Shown: positions 44,836 to 53,668, counted from the stretch's first letter. The stretch: DNA of 64,000 nt from Eubacterium sp. (GCA_022511225.1 JAFLRZ010000005.1:44959-108958), one strand, 5' to 3'. A program made the numbers and translations. Notes: generated by a model from the sequence alone, not told the origin.

Positions 44836-46302
44836 TTATAATAGCTTTTCAAACCCCTCTGTTGAATATGACTCACCGTTGCGCTTTTTCTCGAGCTGGA
44901 GCATAAGAGCGTCAAAGCGTTTTCTTGTCATCGGATAGATGATGCACGCTATTGTTGAAGCTGCAAGGAATATAGCAGGAATGAGCGTTGAAATATTTTC
45001 AATTCCGTTTACGATGTGCGGGTCGGTAACACGCTCAATAAGAGCTTCGGAGCCTGCGACGTCGTTTGACGAATCGTAACCGTATGCAGAAAGGAGCTGA
45101 CCTGCCATAAGGATACCAAAGGCTGAGCCGAATTTTTGAACGAGCTGAGGGAGAGCAGTAATAGTGGACTCTCTTCTTTCGCCTGTTTTAAACTCATTAA
45201 GCTCTACCAAGTCGTAGCCCATAGAATAGAACAGAGTCCAGAACGTGCCGACCCCTATTCCGAGAAACATAGGGCTGATGATGCACATTACAGGGAAACC
45301 GCCTATAGTTGCGTCAAGACCGATTATTTTAATCGCAATTTCGCCGACACAGGTTATTGTGAAAAACAAAATTACTGCAAAACGTCTGTCTTTTTTCTGT
45401 GCAATTTTTTCGACAACAGGAACTGTAAGTGCCATTGAAATAACGAGCGAAAGTATAACAAACACTATTCCCGTATCGTATTCCATACCAATACAGTCAA
45501 TAACCATATACGTTAAATTTGACTGTATCATTGATGACGTGGCAAGGAAGAAAAATACAAAGAGCAGGAACCATTTAGTAGGCTTAAGCTTAAGTATATC
45601 GCCAAATGCTTTGAACGTATTTTTAAGTGTAACTCTCTCGACCGGTGCGCCATTCTCTGCCTTTTTAGGCTCATAGACACCATTGAGCGATTTACAGCAG
45701 ACAAAGCCGAATACGACTGCCCCGATGCTTATGATTGCTGCAACGACTGCATATGAATTTGACTTGAGCTTTTCACCGAGAAGCATTGCAACTGTAGGAA
45801 CGAGGGCGGGTAGAATGTTTCCGAGTCCTACTGCAATTGCATTAAGGAGTGATGAAAGAGAGCGTATCTGTGTTCTTTCGTCGTAATCCTCTGTAAGCTC
45901 GGCAACAACTGCGTAATACGGTATTGTATAAAGCGTATAGAAAACCCATATCGCCATTGAAAGAACTGTATAAATAAGTATTCTGATAAATTCTGAACTG
46001 ATACCTGAGCCGATACTTGTCCACGCAACGATAAACAGTACGGCGAGCGGAAGTATCGAGCCTTTCATTACCTTGCGTTTATCTACGCCTGCTCTGTCGG
46101 TATAATTACCTATCATTGGGTCTGTAATTGCATCCCACGCAATTGAAACAAATATTACAATTGATGCATATTTAGGCTTAACACCTACGATTTCGATTAA
46201 GAACGTAAGATAATATGTATAAAACATATTATAAATCAGTGATTCGGTAAAAATACCGAAGGCATAACCGAGCTTCTTTCTTTTGGTCAAAGGTTGATTC
46301 AT
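44836..46302 (-). CDS. GPH-family sugar:cation symporter (1)
   Basis: This 488-residue twelve-helix transporter belongs to the glycoside-pentoside-hexuronide:cation symporter family of the major facilitator group. The family signatures are seen in helix 2 (AWDAITDPMIGNYTDR) and in the mid-protein segment ATSSMIQSNLTYMVID. It would import an oligosaccharide or pentoside with Na+ or H+. The start is the ATG at 46300-46302 behind AAAGGAG. It is monocistronic, with a hairpin terminator, and not adjacent to a glycosidase. The substrate is not assignable. Confidence 0.85.
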   Translation of the reverse strand: MNQPLTKRKKLGYAFGIFTESLIYNMFYTYYLTFLIEIVGVKPKYASIVIFVSIAWDAITDPMIGNYTDRAGVDKRKVMKGSILPLAVLFIVAWTSIGSGISSEFIRILIYTVLSMAIWVFYTLYTIPYYAVVAELTEDYDERTQIRSLSSLLNAIAVGLGNILPALVPTVAMLLGEKLKSNSYAVVAAIISIGAVVFGFVCCKSLNGVYEPKKAENGAPVERVTLKNTFKAFGDILKLKPTKWFLLFVFFFLATSSMIQSNLTYMVIDCIGMEYDTGIVFVILSLVISMALTVPVVEKIAQKKDRRFAVILFFTITCVGEIAIKIIGLDATIGGFPVMCIISPMFLGIGVGTFWTLFYSMGYDLVELNEFKTGERRESTITALPQLVQKFGSAFGILMAGQLLSAYGYDSSNDVAGSEALIERVTDPHIVNGIENISTLIPAIFLAASTIACIIYPMTRKRFDALMLQLEKKRNGESYSTEGFEKLL

Positions 46303-46379
46303 AGACAACTCTCCTTTCCGATAATATTATAAAGCTTTTTCAAGTATTAATCAACAAATATTTAGTTTCGTTAAACAAA

Positions 46380-46408
46380 AGCCACTAACAGATATACTGT
46401 TAGTGGCT
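46380..46408 (-). terminator. CCACTAACAG hairpin (copy 2)
   Basis: AGCCACTAACAG-ATATA-CTGTTAGTGGCT, followed on the minus strand by a short T-run. It may end the SHOCT-protein transcript. It shares its arms with copies 1 and 3. Confidence 0.75.
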
Positions 46409-46429
46409 GGTTATAGTAAAATTTGAGCG

Positions 46430-46500
46430 GAAAGCAGATTGCCTTCTCTGCGTTGTTCAATGGCATTATTTTTTGACTGTAGGGGAGGATATTATCCTCC
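46430..46500. repeat. Composite hairpin repeat, modules A and B (copy 3)
   Basis: A degraded module A (GCAGATTGCC core) is followed by TTATTTTTTGACTGTA and the intact module B hairpin GGAGGATA-T-TATCCTCC (46484-46500). Confidence 0.7.
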
Positions 46501-46506
46501 ATTTTC

Positions 46507-47346
46507 CTATAAATTTATTATTTCTTTTTTCATAATGTCAAATTCTTCTTGTGTTATTGCGTTATTGTCTAACAGTTCTTTTAATTTTGCAATACTATCT
46601 AAATTGCTTAGGTTGCTATTAGTTTTTGCTTCTATGATTTGCGAGTGTTCAATATCCGCTAGCTCTGGAATAATCTCATAATTTTTTAATAATAATGAAA
46701 TTAATAAAATTGATATAATTATAGTAATAACAAAGAAAATAATTCCAACTGGAGAAACTCCAGAAAAATCGACATCATAATCAGCTAAATTTCCAAAAAG
46801 AGCATCAAATATTTCATATAGGAGAGTTAATGCTAAAAAGAAATCACTAAAACACAATAGTATAATAACACAAATGCTTTTTTTCTGAATACTCTTGTTT
46901 AAGCAATAGATACCGAGTTTTTTGCCTTTTTTAACTTTAAGAACAATTGTAATAAAGAATACTATACCAAGAATTATAGAGACGCCTGTCCAAATTTCTT
47001 TTATCAACATACGCTGATTTAAACCGTATATTCTGTCTTGTCTTAATTCAATTCGTTCATTATACAAAGAATCAATACCCAAATAACCATAAAGGTTTGG
47101 CATAGTTTCTTTATATTTTTCTACATCTTTTTGATCAGCAATTATCTCGATTATTTCCTTTTCAATTTCTTCTATTTTATTATTGTCGTCGATAATATCA
47201 GAAATGAGTGGCACTACCATTGAAATACTAATACTTGCTATGATTATCATTATAACTATAGAGATTGAAAACCTATTTGTTTTACGTTTTTCTCTTTTCT
47301 TTTTTATTTCATCAATCTCTAAAATATCCTCTTTTACGCTGTCCAT
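46507..47346 (-). CDS. SHOCT-domain membrane protein
   Basis: This 279-residue membrane protein has helices at about 25-45, 118-138, 155-180 and 200-222, with a charged coiled region between the first two. It ends in a SHOCT domain: IAKLKELLDNNAITQEEFD followed by IMKKEIINL. SHOCT is a short oligomerisation helix pair common in mobile-element and stress proteins. The gene is much more AT-rich than its neighbours. It diverges from an XRE repressor gene and shares operators with it, so both probably form one switch. Function unknown. Confidence 0.72.
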   Translation of the reverse strand: MDSVKEDILEIDEIKKKREKRKTNRFSISIVIMIIIASISISMVVPLISDIIDDNNKIEEIEKEIIEIIADQKDVEKYKETMPNLYGYLGIDSLYNERIELRQDRIYGLNQRMLIKEIWTGVSIILGIVFFITIVLKVKKGKKLGIYCLNKSIQKKSICVIILLCFSDFFLALTLLYEIFDALFGNLADYDVDFSGVSPVGIIFFVITIIISILLISLLLKNYEIIPELADIEHSQIIEAKTNSNLSNLDSIAKLKELLDNNAITQEEFDIMKKEIINL

Positions 47347-47380
47347 ACAAACTACCTCTTTTCAAAATTATTATAATACT

Positions 47381-47409
47381 ATTATATGGGTATTACCCAT
47401 ATTTGTCAA
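47381..47409 (-). promoter_or_regulatory. Promoter of the SHOCT gene
   Basis: On the minus strand TTGACA (47404-47409), a 17-base spacer and TATAAT (47381-47386). Operator 1 fills the spacer. Confidence 0.78.
47384..47402. promoter_or_regulatory. Operator 1 of the SHOCT/XRE switch
   Basis: A perfect 19-bp palindrome ATATGGGTA-T-TACCCATAT. Shares TATGGG-N5-CCCATA with operator 2; the centres are 25 bp apart. Confidence 0.75.
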
Positions 47410-47430
47410 TATGGGAGTTGCCCATATTAT
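47403..47430 (+). promoter_or_regulatory. Promoter of the XRE regulator gene
   Basis: TTGTCA (47403-47408), a 16-base spacer and TATTAT (47425-47430). Its -35 box occupies the same seven bases as the -35 of the opposing promoter, and operator 2 covers its spacer. Confidence 0.6.
47408..47428. promoter_or_regulatory. Operator 2 of the SHOCT/XRE switch
   Basis: AATATGGG-AGTTG-CCCATATT, with perfect 8-base arms. It carries the same dyad as operator 1 in a different spacer context. Confidence 0.75.
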
Positions 47431-47450
47431 ATAATAATTTCGGTGATTAT

Positions 47451-47666
47451 ATGAAAATTACAAGAATAAGAGACTTAAGAGAAGATAGAGACTTAAAACA
47501 AAAAGACCTTGCAGTATATCTTGCTATTGACCAAAGCACATATAGCGACTATGAAAACGGAAGAATTAATGTACCAATCGAGCAATTAATAAAAATTGCT
47601 GACTACTACAACGTATCTGTTGATTATATTGTCGGCAGAACAGATAATATGGAGATAAACAAATAA
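47451..47666 (+). CDS. XRE-family helix-turn-helix repressor
   Basis: This 71-residue DNA-binding protein has the Cro/CI fold: RIRDLREDRDLKQKDLA, then LAIDQSTYSDYENGR as the recognition helix region. The ending PIEQLIKIADYYNVSVDYIVG is typical of small clostridial repressors. The ATG at 47451 is chosen over the longer open frame because it gives the canonical start of the domain; the ribosome site (CGGTGAT) is moderate. It is likely to bind the two TATGGG-N5-CCCATA dyads beside its own promoter and the SHOCT promoter. Confidence 0.88.
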   Translation: MKITRIRDLREDRDLKQKDLAVYLAIDQSTYSDYENGRINVPIEQLIKIADYYNVSVDYIVGRTDNMEINK

Positions 47667-47697
47667 CCACTAACAGAGCGAATTACTGTTAGTGGTT
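47665..47697 (+). terminator. CCACTAACAG hairpin (copy 3), terminator of the XRE gene
   Basis: AACCACTAACAG-AGCGAATTA-CTGTTAGTGGTT, followed by TTATT. It overlaps the XRE stop codon by two bases. Confidence 0.78.
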
Positions 47698-47715
47698 TTA
47701 TTATGTAACGATTGT

Positions 47716-47740
47716 TGGAGGACGAGCAATGCTCGCCCCT
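47716..47740. repeat. Composite hairpin repeat, module C (copy 3 continued)
   Basis: GGAGGACGAGCAATGCTCGC with CCCCTTTT. This is module C as at 56113-56136, here separated from modules A-B (46430-46500) by the SHOCT/XRE cassette. Confidence 0.65.
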
Positions 47741-47766
47741 TTTGATAATGTTTAGTGCCTTTATAA

Positions 47767-48534
47767 TTAGTTACCCTTGATTCTGTCTAATACGTTCTTT
47801 TCAAGGCGGCTGACCTGAGCTTGTGATATGCCGACTTCTTTGGCAACCTCCATTTGGGTTTTGCCCTGCATAAAACGCAAATACATAATATTGCGTTCTC
47901 TGTTATCAAGTCTTTTAAGCTCGTCCTTAATCATAATTTCGTCAATCCAGTCGGTATCGGAATTATTATCACCGACCTGATCCATAACGTATATCGTATC
48001 TCCGCCGTCATTATACACAGGCTCATAAAGTGAAACGGGATCAACTATTGCTTCGAGTGCAAGGACAACATCGCTCTTCTTCATATCAAGCTCTTTTGCA
48101 ATCTGCTCGACAGTAGGCTCTTTGCCATACTCATTTGTAAGTCTTTCTTTAACCTGCATTGCCTTGTACGCAGTATCCCTCATAGAACGGCTGACACGAA
48201 CGGGGTTATCATCGCGTAAAAATCGACGTATCTCGCCGATGCACATAGGCACTGCATACGTTGAAAACTTAACGTCGAGGTCTAAATTGAAGTTATCTAT
48301 TGCCTTGATTAGACCGATTACGCCGACCTGAAAGAGATCGTCCATACTTTCTCCCCTGCCTGCGAAGCGTTGAACAACTGACAGTACTAAGCGAAGATTT
48401 CCGTTTATGAGCTCCTCTCTTGCCTGCTTGTCGCCGTTATGCGCCTTTCTGAGCAAATCCGTTTTTTCGTTTTCCTTGAGAACCTTTAAGCTGTTTGTAT
48501 TGATTCCGCAGATTTCAACCTTATTATACTGCAC
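47767..48534 (-). CDS. sigG: RNA polymerase sporulation sigma factor SigG
   Basis: SigG directs late gene expression in the forespore. The 255 residues begin NKVEICGINTNSLKVLK, a motif specific to SigG. They contain region 2 (NGNLRLVLSVVQRF, DDLFQVGVIGL, FSTYAVPMCIGEIRR) and region 4 with GKTQMEVAKEVGISQAQVSR. The start codon is GTG with AAAGGAAGA in front. The gene is separate from spoIIGA-sigE here, as far as the window shows. It indicates spore-forming capacity. Confidence 0.95.
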   Translation of the reverse strand: MQYNKVEICGINTNSLKVLKENEKTDLLRKAHNGDKQAREELINGNLRLVLSVVQRFAGRGESMDDLFQVGVIGLIKAIDNFNLDLDVKFSTYAVPMCIGEIRRFLRDDNPVRVSRSMRDTAYKAMQVKERLTNEYGKEPTVEQIAKELDMKKSDVVLALEAIVDPVSLYEPVYNDGGDTIYVMDQVGDNNSDTDWIDEIMIKDELKRLDNRERNIMYLRFMQGKTQMEVAKEVGISQAQVSRLEKNVLDRIKGN

Positions 48535-48637
48535 AATATCTTCCTTTACATAATATTTTATAATCTTTGATTATTTGATTATGTAAAAACCGACATCAAT
48601 ATTATTGACATAGGCAGTATATTTTATAAATCAAAAA

Positions 48638-48674
48638 TCAAAAAATCAGGAACTCGATGTTCCTGATTTTTTGA
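48638..48674. terminator. Bidirectional terminator after gatB
   Basis: A perfect 16-bp stem (TCAAAAAATCAGGAAC) with loop TCGAT ends the aspS-gatCAB operon on the minus strand. Confidence 0.85.
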
Positions 48675-48680
48675 TTGTAA

Positions 48681-50090
48681 TTATACACCGATGATATCAC
48701 GGATGATGGCTTCTGCCTTTGTTACGTCTGCCTTGCCTCGTGAATTTTTCATAACGTAGCCGAACATAACATTGATTGCCTTATCCTTGCCGTTTTTAAT
48801 ATCCTCGACAGCCTTTGGGTTTGCATCAACTGCACCTTGGCAAAGAGCCTTTAAGTCCTCGTCAGAAAGTCCTGCCATATCTTCTGCCTTGACATATTCG
48901 GTAACGTCCTTACCGCTTTCAAGCATCTGAGCAAGAACCTCCTTTGCCTTGTTAGCTCTTATTTTCTTTGTATCAATAAGCTTAACAAGCCCTGCAAGCT
49001 GATGCGAGGTTGTCCTGATTTCGAAATTCTCTTTATCCTCTTCGGTCTGGAGAGTTGCATAGATTGTGCCGATAATCATATTAAGCACATTTGAAGCACT
49101 TGCACCCTCATTAACTGCCGAGTCAAAAAACGCAGTAACGTTTTTGTACTTATAGATAAGCCTTGCATTGTTCTCAGGGAGTCCCATTTCAATATATCTC
49201 TTAAGCTTGGAATCAGGGAGCTCGGGAAGTGAGGCTCTGATGTCCTCAACCATTTCGGGTGAGATATAAAAGCGAAGAATATCAGGCTCGGGGAAGTAGC
49301 GATAATCGTCTGCATTCTCCTTTGAGCGAAGAACGTATACGGTGTCACTGTTTGCATCATAGCGCATAGTGGACTGAATTACCTTTTCGCCTGCATCGAG
49401 GATATCCTCCTGTCTTTCCATTTCAAGCTCCATTGCTCTTACGATGTTGGAAAGGGAGTTTATATTCTTGATTTCCGTTCTTGTACCCCAAGGCTCACCC
49501 TCGTGGTGAAGTGATACGTTAACGTCGCATCTCATTGAGCCCTCCTGCATCTTGCAGTCGGAAACGCCGACGTTACGCATAATAAGCTGAAGCTTTTCGG
49601 CATACTCTCTTGCCTCCTGCGGAGTTTCGATATCTGCCATAGATACGATTTCTATAAGAGGAACACCGCCTCGGTTATAGTCTACGTAGGTGTAGCCGCC
49701 GTCGTGTACGAGCTTGCCTGCGTCCTCTTCAATATGGATTCTCTCTATTCTGATTTTCTTGCCCGAATCAAGCTCAACGTAGCCGTTTATACATACAGGC
49801 TCGTCAAACTGCGAAATCTGATACGCCTTCGGGAGGTCGGGATAAACGTAATTCTTTCTGTCCATATGAGAGTTATTATTAATGTCGCAATGAACGGCAA
49901 GTCCTGCCCTTACTGCATATGCAATAACCTGCTTATTGAGTACAGGAAGTGCACCCGGCTGACCTGTGCACACGGGACAGCAATGAGTATTAGGCTCACC
50001 GCCGAACTGGGTTGTACAGCCGCAGAAAATCTTTGTCTTTGTTGCAAGCTCGATATGAGTTTCAATACCGCAAACTAATTTATAAGCCAA
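48681..50090 (-). CDS. gatB: Aspartyl/glutamyl-tRNA(Asn/Gln) amidotransferase subunit B
   Basis: GatB activates Asp-tRNA-Asn or Glu-tRNA-Gln for amidation in the cytoplasm. The 469 residues show the family opening LVCGIETHIELATKTKIFC, the metal-site cysteines (CGC...CCPVC), PGALPVLN, HMDRKNYVYPDLPKAYQISQ, and the C-terminal YqeY-like tail. The start is taken as the TTG at 50088-50090, six bases after GGGAGGTG; it overlaps the gatA stop by 11 bases, so translation is coupled. It is the last gene of the T-box operon. Confidence 0.96.
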   Translation of the reverse strand: MAYKLVCGIETHIELATKTKIFCGCTTQFGGEPNTHCCPVCTGQPGALPVLNKQVIAYAVRAGLAVHCDINNNSHMDRKNYVYPDLPKAYQISQFDEPVCINGYVELDSGKKIRIERIHIEEDAGKLVHDGGYTYVDYNRGGVPLIEIVSMADIETPQEAREYAEKLQLIMRNVGVSDCKMQEGSMRCDVNVSLHHEGEPWGTRTEIKNINSLSNIVRAMELEMERQEDILDAGEKVIQSTMRYDANSDTVYVLRSKENADDYRYFPEPDILRFYISPEMVEDIRASLPELPDSKLKRYIEMGLPENNARLIYKYKNVTAFFDSAVNEGASASNVLNMIIGTIYATLQTEEDKENFEIRTTSHQLAGLVKLIDTKKIRANKAKEVLAQMLESGKDVTEYVKAEDMAGLSDEDLKALCQGAVDANPKAVEDIKNGKDKAINVMFGYVMKNSRGKADVTKAEAIIRDIIGV

Positions 50091-51546
50091 GCTGAACACC
50101 TCCCTCAACGTTGCCTACCATATCTTCTGCTGTTTTCTCATAGAAATAAGCAGCCTTAAGAATAGTCTTTTCGCTGAACTTCTTGCCGATAATCTGCATA
50201 CCGATAGGAAGTCCGTTACTGTCATTCTTAATCGGAACACTGATTGCAGGAACACCTGTAATATTTATAGGCACTGTTGCAATATCGCTGAGATACATAT
50301 CAACAGGTGAAGCACCACTGTAGTTAAGCGGAAATGCAGTGTTAGGTGCAGTCGGTGCAATCAGAATATCGCAGGTATTGAAAATCTCATCAAAATCAGA
50401 AATAAGATTTTCACGAAGTAAGCACGCTTTTTTGTAATACGCATCATAGTAGCCTGAGGAGAGAACGTAGGTGCCGAGCATAATTCTTCTCTTAACCTCG
50501 TCACCGAAGCCTTCAGTTCTTGTTCTGAGAATCATCTCCTCAACGTCGTTATAGCTTTCAGGACGGTAGCCGTAGCGAATACCGTCATATCTGCCGAGAT
50601 TTGAGGAAGCCTCTGCGCAGGCAATGATATAATAAACAGGAAGTGCCTGCTTAAGCACGGGAAGGCTGATGTCGATAATCTCTGCACCGTTAGCTTCATA
50701 AAGCTTTACGGCATCAAGGATTGCTGCCTTCATTTCTTCATTAATATTTTCAAAGTATTCCTTGGCAATACCGATTTTAAGACCCTTAACGTCAGTGTTA
50801 TCAAGAGTGTCTGCGATATTGCCGAAATCAAAATCAACACTTGTCTGGTCGTTTGCATCAACACCGCTGATAGTATCAAATACGATAGCAGTATCCTTTA
50901 CAGACTGAGCAAGCACGCCTATCTGATCAAGTGAAGAGCCGTAAGCAATAAGTCCGTAACGTGAAACTGCGCCGTATGTCGGCTTAAGTCCTACGATACC
51001 GCAGAAGCTTGCAGGCTGGCGAACAGAGCCGCCTGTATCTGAACCGAGGGCATAAGGTGCAAGGTTAGCAGCTACTGCACTTGCCCCGCCGCCTGACGAG
51101 CCACCCGTTACGTGATTAGTATTTCTTGGGTTAAGAGGGGCACCGTAGCAGCTCGTTTCGCTCGTTGAGCCCATAGCAAATTCGTCCATATTAGTCTTGC
51201 CGAGCATTACTGCCCCCTGAGCTTTAAGCTTTGACCATACTGTAGAATCATAGTAGGGTCTGAAGCCTCTCAAAATTTTTGAACAGCAGGTAGTCAGATC
51301 ACCGTCAGAGCAGATATTGTCCTTGAGTGTCATCGGAATACCTGTCAATGCAGTTGCAGTACCCTTTGCAATCATTTCATCGGCAAGCTTTGCATTTTCA
51401 AGAGCCTTATCAAATGTGGTTGAAACGTATGCATTATACTTTTGATTTTCGTTTTCAATAGCGGAAATATATTTTTCAGTAAGCTCTACTGACGATATCT
51501 CTCTGCTTGAAAGCATTTTTGATAAAGGAGTAATTAATTCTCTCAT
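50080..51546 (-). CDS. gatA: Aspartyl/glutamyl-tRNA amidotransferase subunit A
   Basis: GatA is the glutaminase of the complex and delivers ammonia to GatB. The 488 residues carry the amidase signature: catalytic Lys in GIPMTLKDN (about 78), the Ser-cis-Ser of GGSSGGGASAVAAN near 150-165, and GSDTGGSVRQPASFCG. The ATG follows GGGAGGT. gatC lies one base upstream and gatB overlaps the end. Confidence 0.97.
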   Translation of the reverse strand: MRELITPLSKMLSSREISSVELTEKYISAIENENQKYNAYVSTTFDKALENAKLADEMIAKGTATALTGIPMTLKDNICSDGDLTTCCSKILRGFRPYYDSTVWSKLKAQGAVMLGKTNMDEFAMGSTSETSCYGAPLNPRNTNHVTGGSSGGGASAVAANLAPYALGSDTGGSVRQPASFCGIVGLKPTYGAVSRYGLIAYGSSLDQIGVLAQSVKDTAIVFDTISGVDANDQTSVDFDFGNIADTLDNTDVKGLKIGIAKEYFENINEEMKAAILDAVKLYEANGAEIIDISLPVLKQALPVYYIIACAEASSNLGRYDGIRYGYRPESYNDVEEMILRTRTEGFGDEVKRRIMLGTYVLSSGYYDAYYKKACLLRENLISDFDEIFNTCDILIAPTAPNTAFPLNYSGASPVDMYLSDIATVPINITGVPAISVPIKNDSNGLPIGMQIIGKKFSEKTILKAAYFYEKTAEDMVGNVEGGVQLGL

Positions 51547-51834
51547 TTATATACCTCCCTTAACGCAGAACATACCCTTTGAGGCATTGACGTTTGAAAG
51601 GATTTTTTCATTAGGAAGTGACTCTTTTACAACGTCTTCCCTGAAATCCTCGGCAGGAGTCGCTGATGCTGAAACGTTTCTGATTTTTTCTGCATCGCCC
51701 TCAACTGAATTGTTGATAGTGTCTGCAAAGGCAATTATCTCATCCATATCACCGATAATCTTATCAAGCTCCGCATCCGAAAAGTCAAGCCTTGCAAGGT
51801 TAGCAAGCTTTAATACTTCTTCTTTTGTTATCAT
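51547..51834 (-). CDS. gatC: Aspartyl/glutamyl-tRNA amidotransferase subunit C
   Basis: This small 95-residue subunit wraps GatA and GatB together. It shows the family pattern of an N-terminal helix (EEVLKLANLARLDFSDAEL) and a C-terminal extended region with RED and KGMFCVKG. It lies 14 bases after aspS and abuts gatA. Confidence 0.93.
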   Translation of the reverse strand: MITKEEVLKLANLARLDFSDAELDKIIGDMDEIIAFADTINNSVEGDAEKIRNVSASATPAEDFREDVVKESLPNEKILSNVNASKGMFCVKGGI

Positions 51835-51848
51835 ACTAACACCTCAAA

Positions 51849-53600
51849 TTACTTTCTGAGTTTAATGTGTACTTCTCTGAGCTGCTGCTCTGTAATCTCA
51901 TTAGGAGCACCGCACATAAGATCCTGTGCCTTGCCATCCATCGGAAAAGCAATAACCTCGCGGATATTTTCCTCGTTTCTGAGAAGCATAATCATTCTGT
52001 CTACACCCGGTGCCATACCTGCGTGAGGCGGAGCGCCGAACTGAAATGCAGTATAAAGAGCGCCGAATTTTTCCTTAAGCACTTCTTCATCATAGCCTGC
52101 AATCTCAAACGCTTTTTTCATAATGTCAATATCGTGGTTACGAACTGCGCCTGATGAAAGCTCTACGCCGTTGCATACAATGTCATACTGATACGCAAGA
52201 ATGGTAAGCGGATCCTCATTTTCAAGTGCTTCAAGACCGCCCTGAGGCATTGAGAACGGATTGTGTGTGAAGCCGATTTTCTTCTCTTCTTCCTTATATT
52301 CGTACATTGGGAAGTCATTGATAAAGCAGAAACGGTATGCATTTTTCTCTATAAGATCAAACATTTCACCGAGCTTTGTTCTGATCTGACCTGCATAATC
52401 TGCTGCCTTTGCCTCAGCGTCAGCAATAAAGAAGATTGTATCACCGATTTCAAGCTGCGCAAGCTCGGCAAGCTCTGTTTTCATATCATCAGGAATAAAT
52501 TTATCAATAGGTCCTTTATAGGTCTTATCCTCCTGAACGAGAAGATAGCCAAGACCTCCCATTCCGATTGACTGAGCAAATTTAAGAAGCTTCTCGTGCT
52601 TTCCCTTTGAAATATCTGCGTGTACCTTAATGGCTCTTACTGTCTGTCCGTGGAAGGGCTTGAACGTGCATCTTTGGAAAAATTCCGTTACGTCAACGAT
52701 TTCAAGAGGGTTACGAAGGTCAGGCTTATCAGTTCCGTACTTAAGCATAGCCTCCTTATAGCTGATTACGGGATACGGTGCTTCTGTAACTGAAAATCCC
52801 TCGGGAGCAAACTTTTTGAAGGTCTTTGTAAGAACCTCCTCGCCTACTCTGAATACGTCCTCCTGTGTTGCGAAGCTCATTTCAAAGTCAAGCTGATAAA
52901 ATTCGCCAGGTGAACGGTCTGCTCTTGCATCCTCGTCCCTGAAGCACGGCGCAATCTGAAAATACTTATCAATGCCTGATACCATAAGAAGCTGTTTGTA
53001 CTGCTGAGGAGCTTGCGGAAGAGCGTAGAACTTGCCCTTATGCACACGGCTTGGTACAACGTAGTCACGAGCACCCTCGGGTGATGAAGCACAGAGAATA
53101 GGTGTCTGTATTTCAAGGAATCCCATTTCACACATAACCTGACGGAGATATGCTACAACCTGACTTCTGAATATGATATTATCCTTAACCTTTTGGTTTC
53201 TTAAATCAAGGAAACGGTACTGAAGTCTTTTGTCCTCTCTTATTTCCTTTGAGGTCTGAATTTCAAACGGCAGAGGCTGACGAACCTTGCCGAGAGTTGT
53301 TACGCTCTTAGCCTCAACCTCAATAGTACCCGTTGCAATTTTGGGGTTAATCGTGTCCTCATCTCTCTTTTCAACGATACCCTCTATAGACAGGCAGTCC
53401 TCCTTGGAAATGCCGTTAAGAAGGCTTGTGTCACGCATAACAATCTGCATAACACCGTGCATATCGCGAAGATCTATGAATGACACACCGCCGTGGTCAC
53501 GGATATTCTCTACCCAGCCTGCAACCTTGACGCTTGAATCAATATCTGCCTCGCTGAATTTGTCCATAGTCTTTGTTCTGTAAATTGTTGAAAATTCCAT
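51849..53600 (-). CDS. aspS: Aspartate--tRNA ligase, bacterial type, probably non-discriminating
   Basis: This enzyme charges tRNA-Asp, and, given the linked gatCAB and an Asn T-box, probably also mischarges tRNA-Asn with Asp. The 583 residues have the OB-fold anticodon domain (about 1-105), class II motif 2 (FRDEDARADRSPGEFYQLD), the bacterial GAD insertion (about 285-420) and motif 3 in GAPPHAGMAPGVDRMIMLL. AAAGGAG lies 13 bases before the ATG. It is first in the operon aspS-gatC-gatA-gatB. Confidence 0.96.
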   Translation of the reverse strand: MEFSTIYRTKTMDKFSEADIDSSVKVAGWVENIRDHGGVSFIDLRDMHGVMQIVMRDTSLLNGISKEDCLSIEGIVEKRDEDTINPKIATGTIEVEAKSVTTLGKVRQPLPFEIQTSKEIREDKRLQYRFLDLRNQKVKDNIIFRSQVVAYLRQVMCEMGFLEIQTPILCASSPEGARDYVVPSRVHKGKFYALPQAPQQYKQLLMVSGIDKYFQIAPCFRDEDARADRSPGEFYQLDFEMSFATQEDVFRVGEEVLTKTFKKFAPEGFSVTEAPYPVISYKEAMLKYGTDKPDLRNPLEIVDVTEFFQRCTFKPFHGQTVRAIKVHADISKGKHEKLLKFAQSIGMGGLGYLLVQEDKTYKGPIDKFIPDDMKTELAELAQLEIGDTIFFIADAEAKAADYAGQIRTKLGEMFDLIEKNAYRFCFINDFPMYEYKEEEKKIGFTHNPFSMPQGGLEALENEDPLTILAYQYDIVCNGVELSSGAVRNHDIDIMKKAFEIAGYDEEVLKEKFGALYTAFQFGAPPHAGMAPGVDRMIMLLRNEENIREVIAFPMDGKAQDLMCGAPNEITEQQLREVHIKLRK

Positions 53601-53635
53601 AGTCAGTAATCTCCTTTGGATAATTAATAAAAAAT

Positions 53636-53668
53636 GCAGCCTTAAGTCCGTATAGGACGAAAGACTGC
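53636..53668 (-). terminator. T-box terminator before aspS
   Basis: GCAGTCTT...AAGGCTGC stem enclosing CGTCC-TATAC-GGAC, followed by AT6 on the minus strand. It is the regulated terminator of the leader. Confidence 0.82.

Noticed and set aside
46507..47666. Toxin-antitoxin system
   Set aside because: The XRE protein could be an antitoxin-like repressor, but the SHOCT membrane protein has no toxin motif, and divergent orientation is unlike most such operons. Left as an unknown switch.
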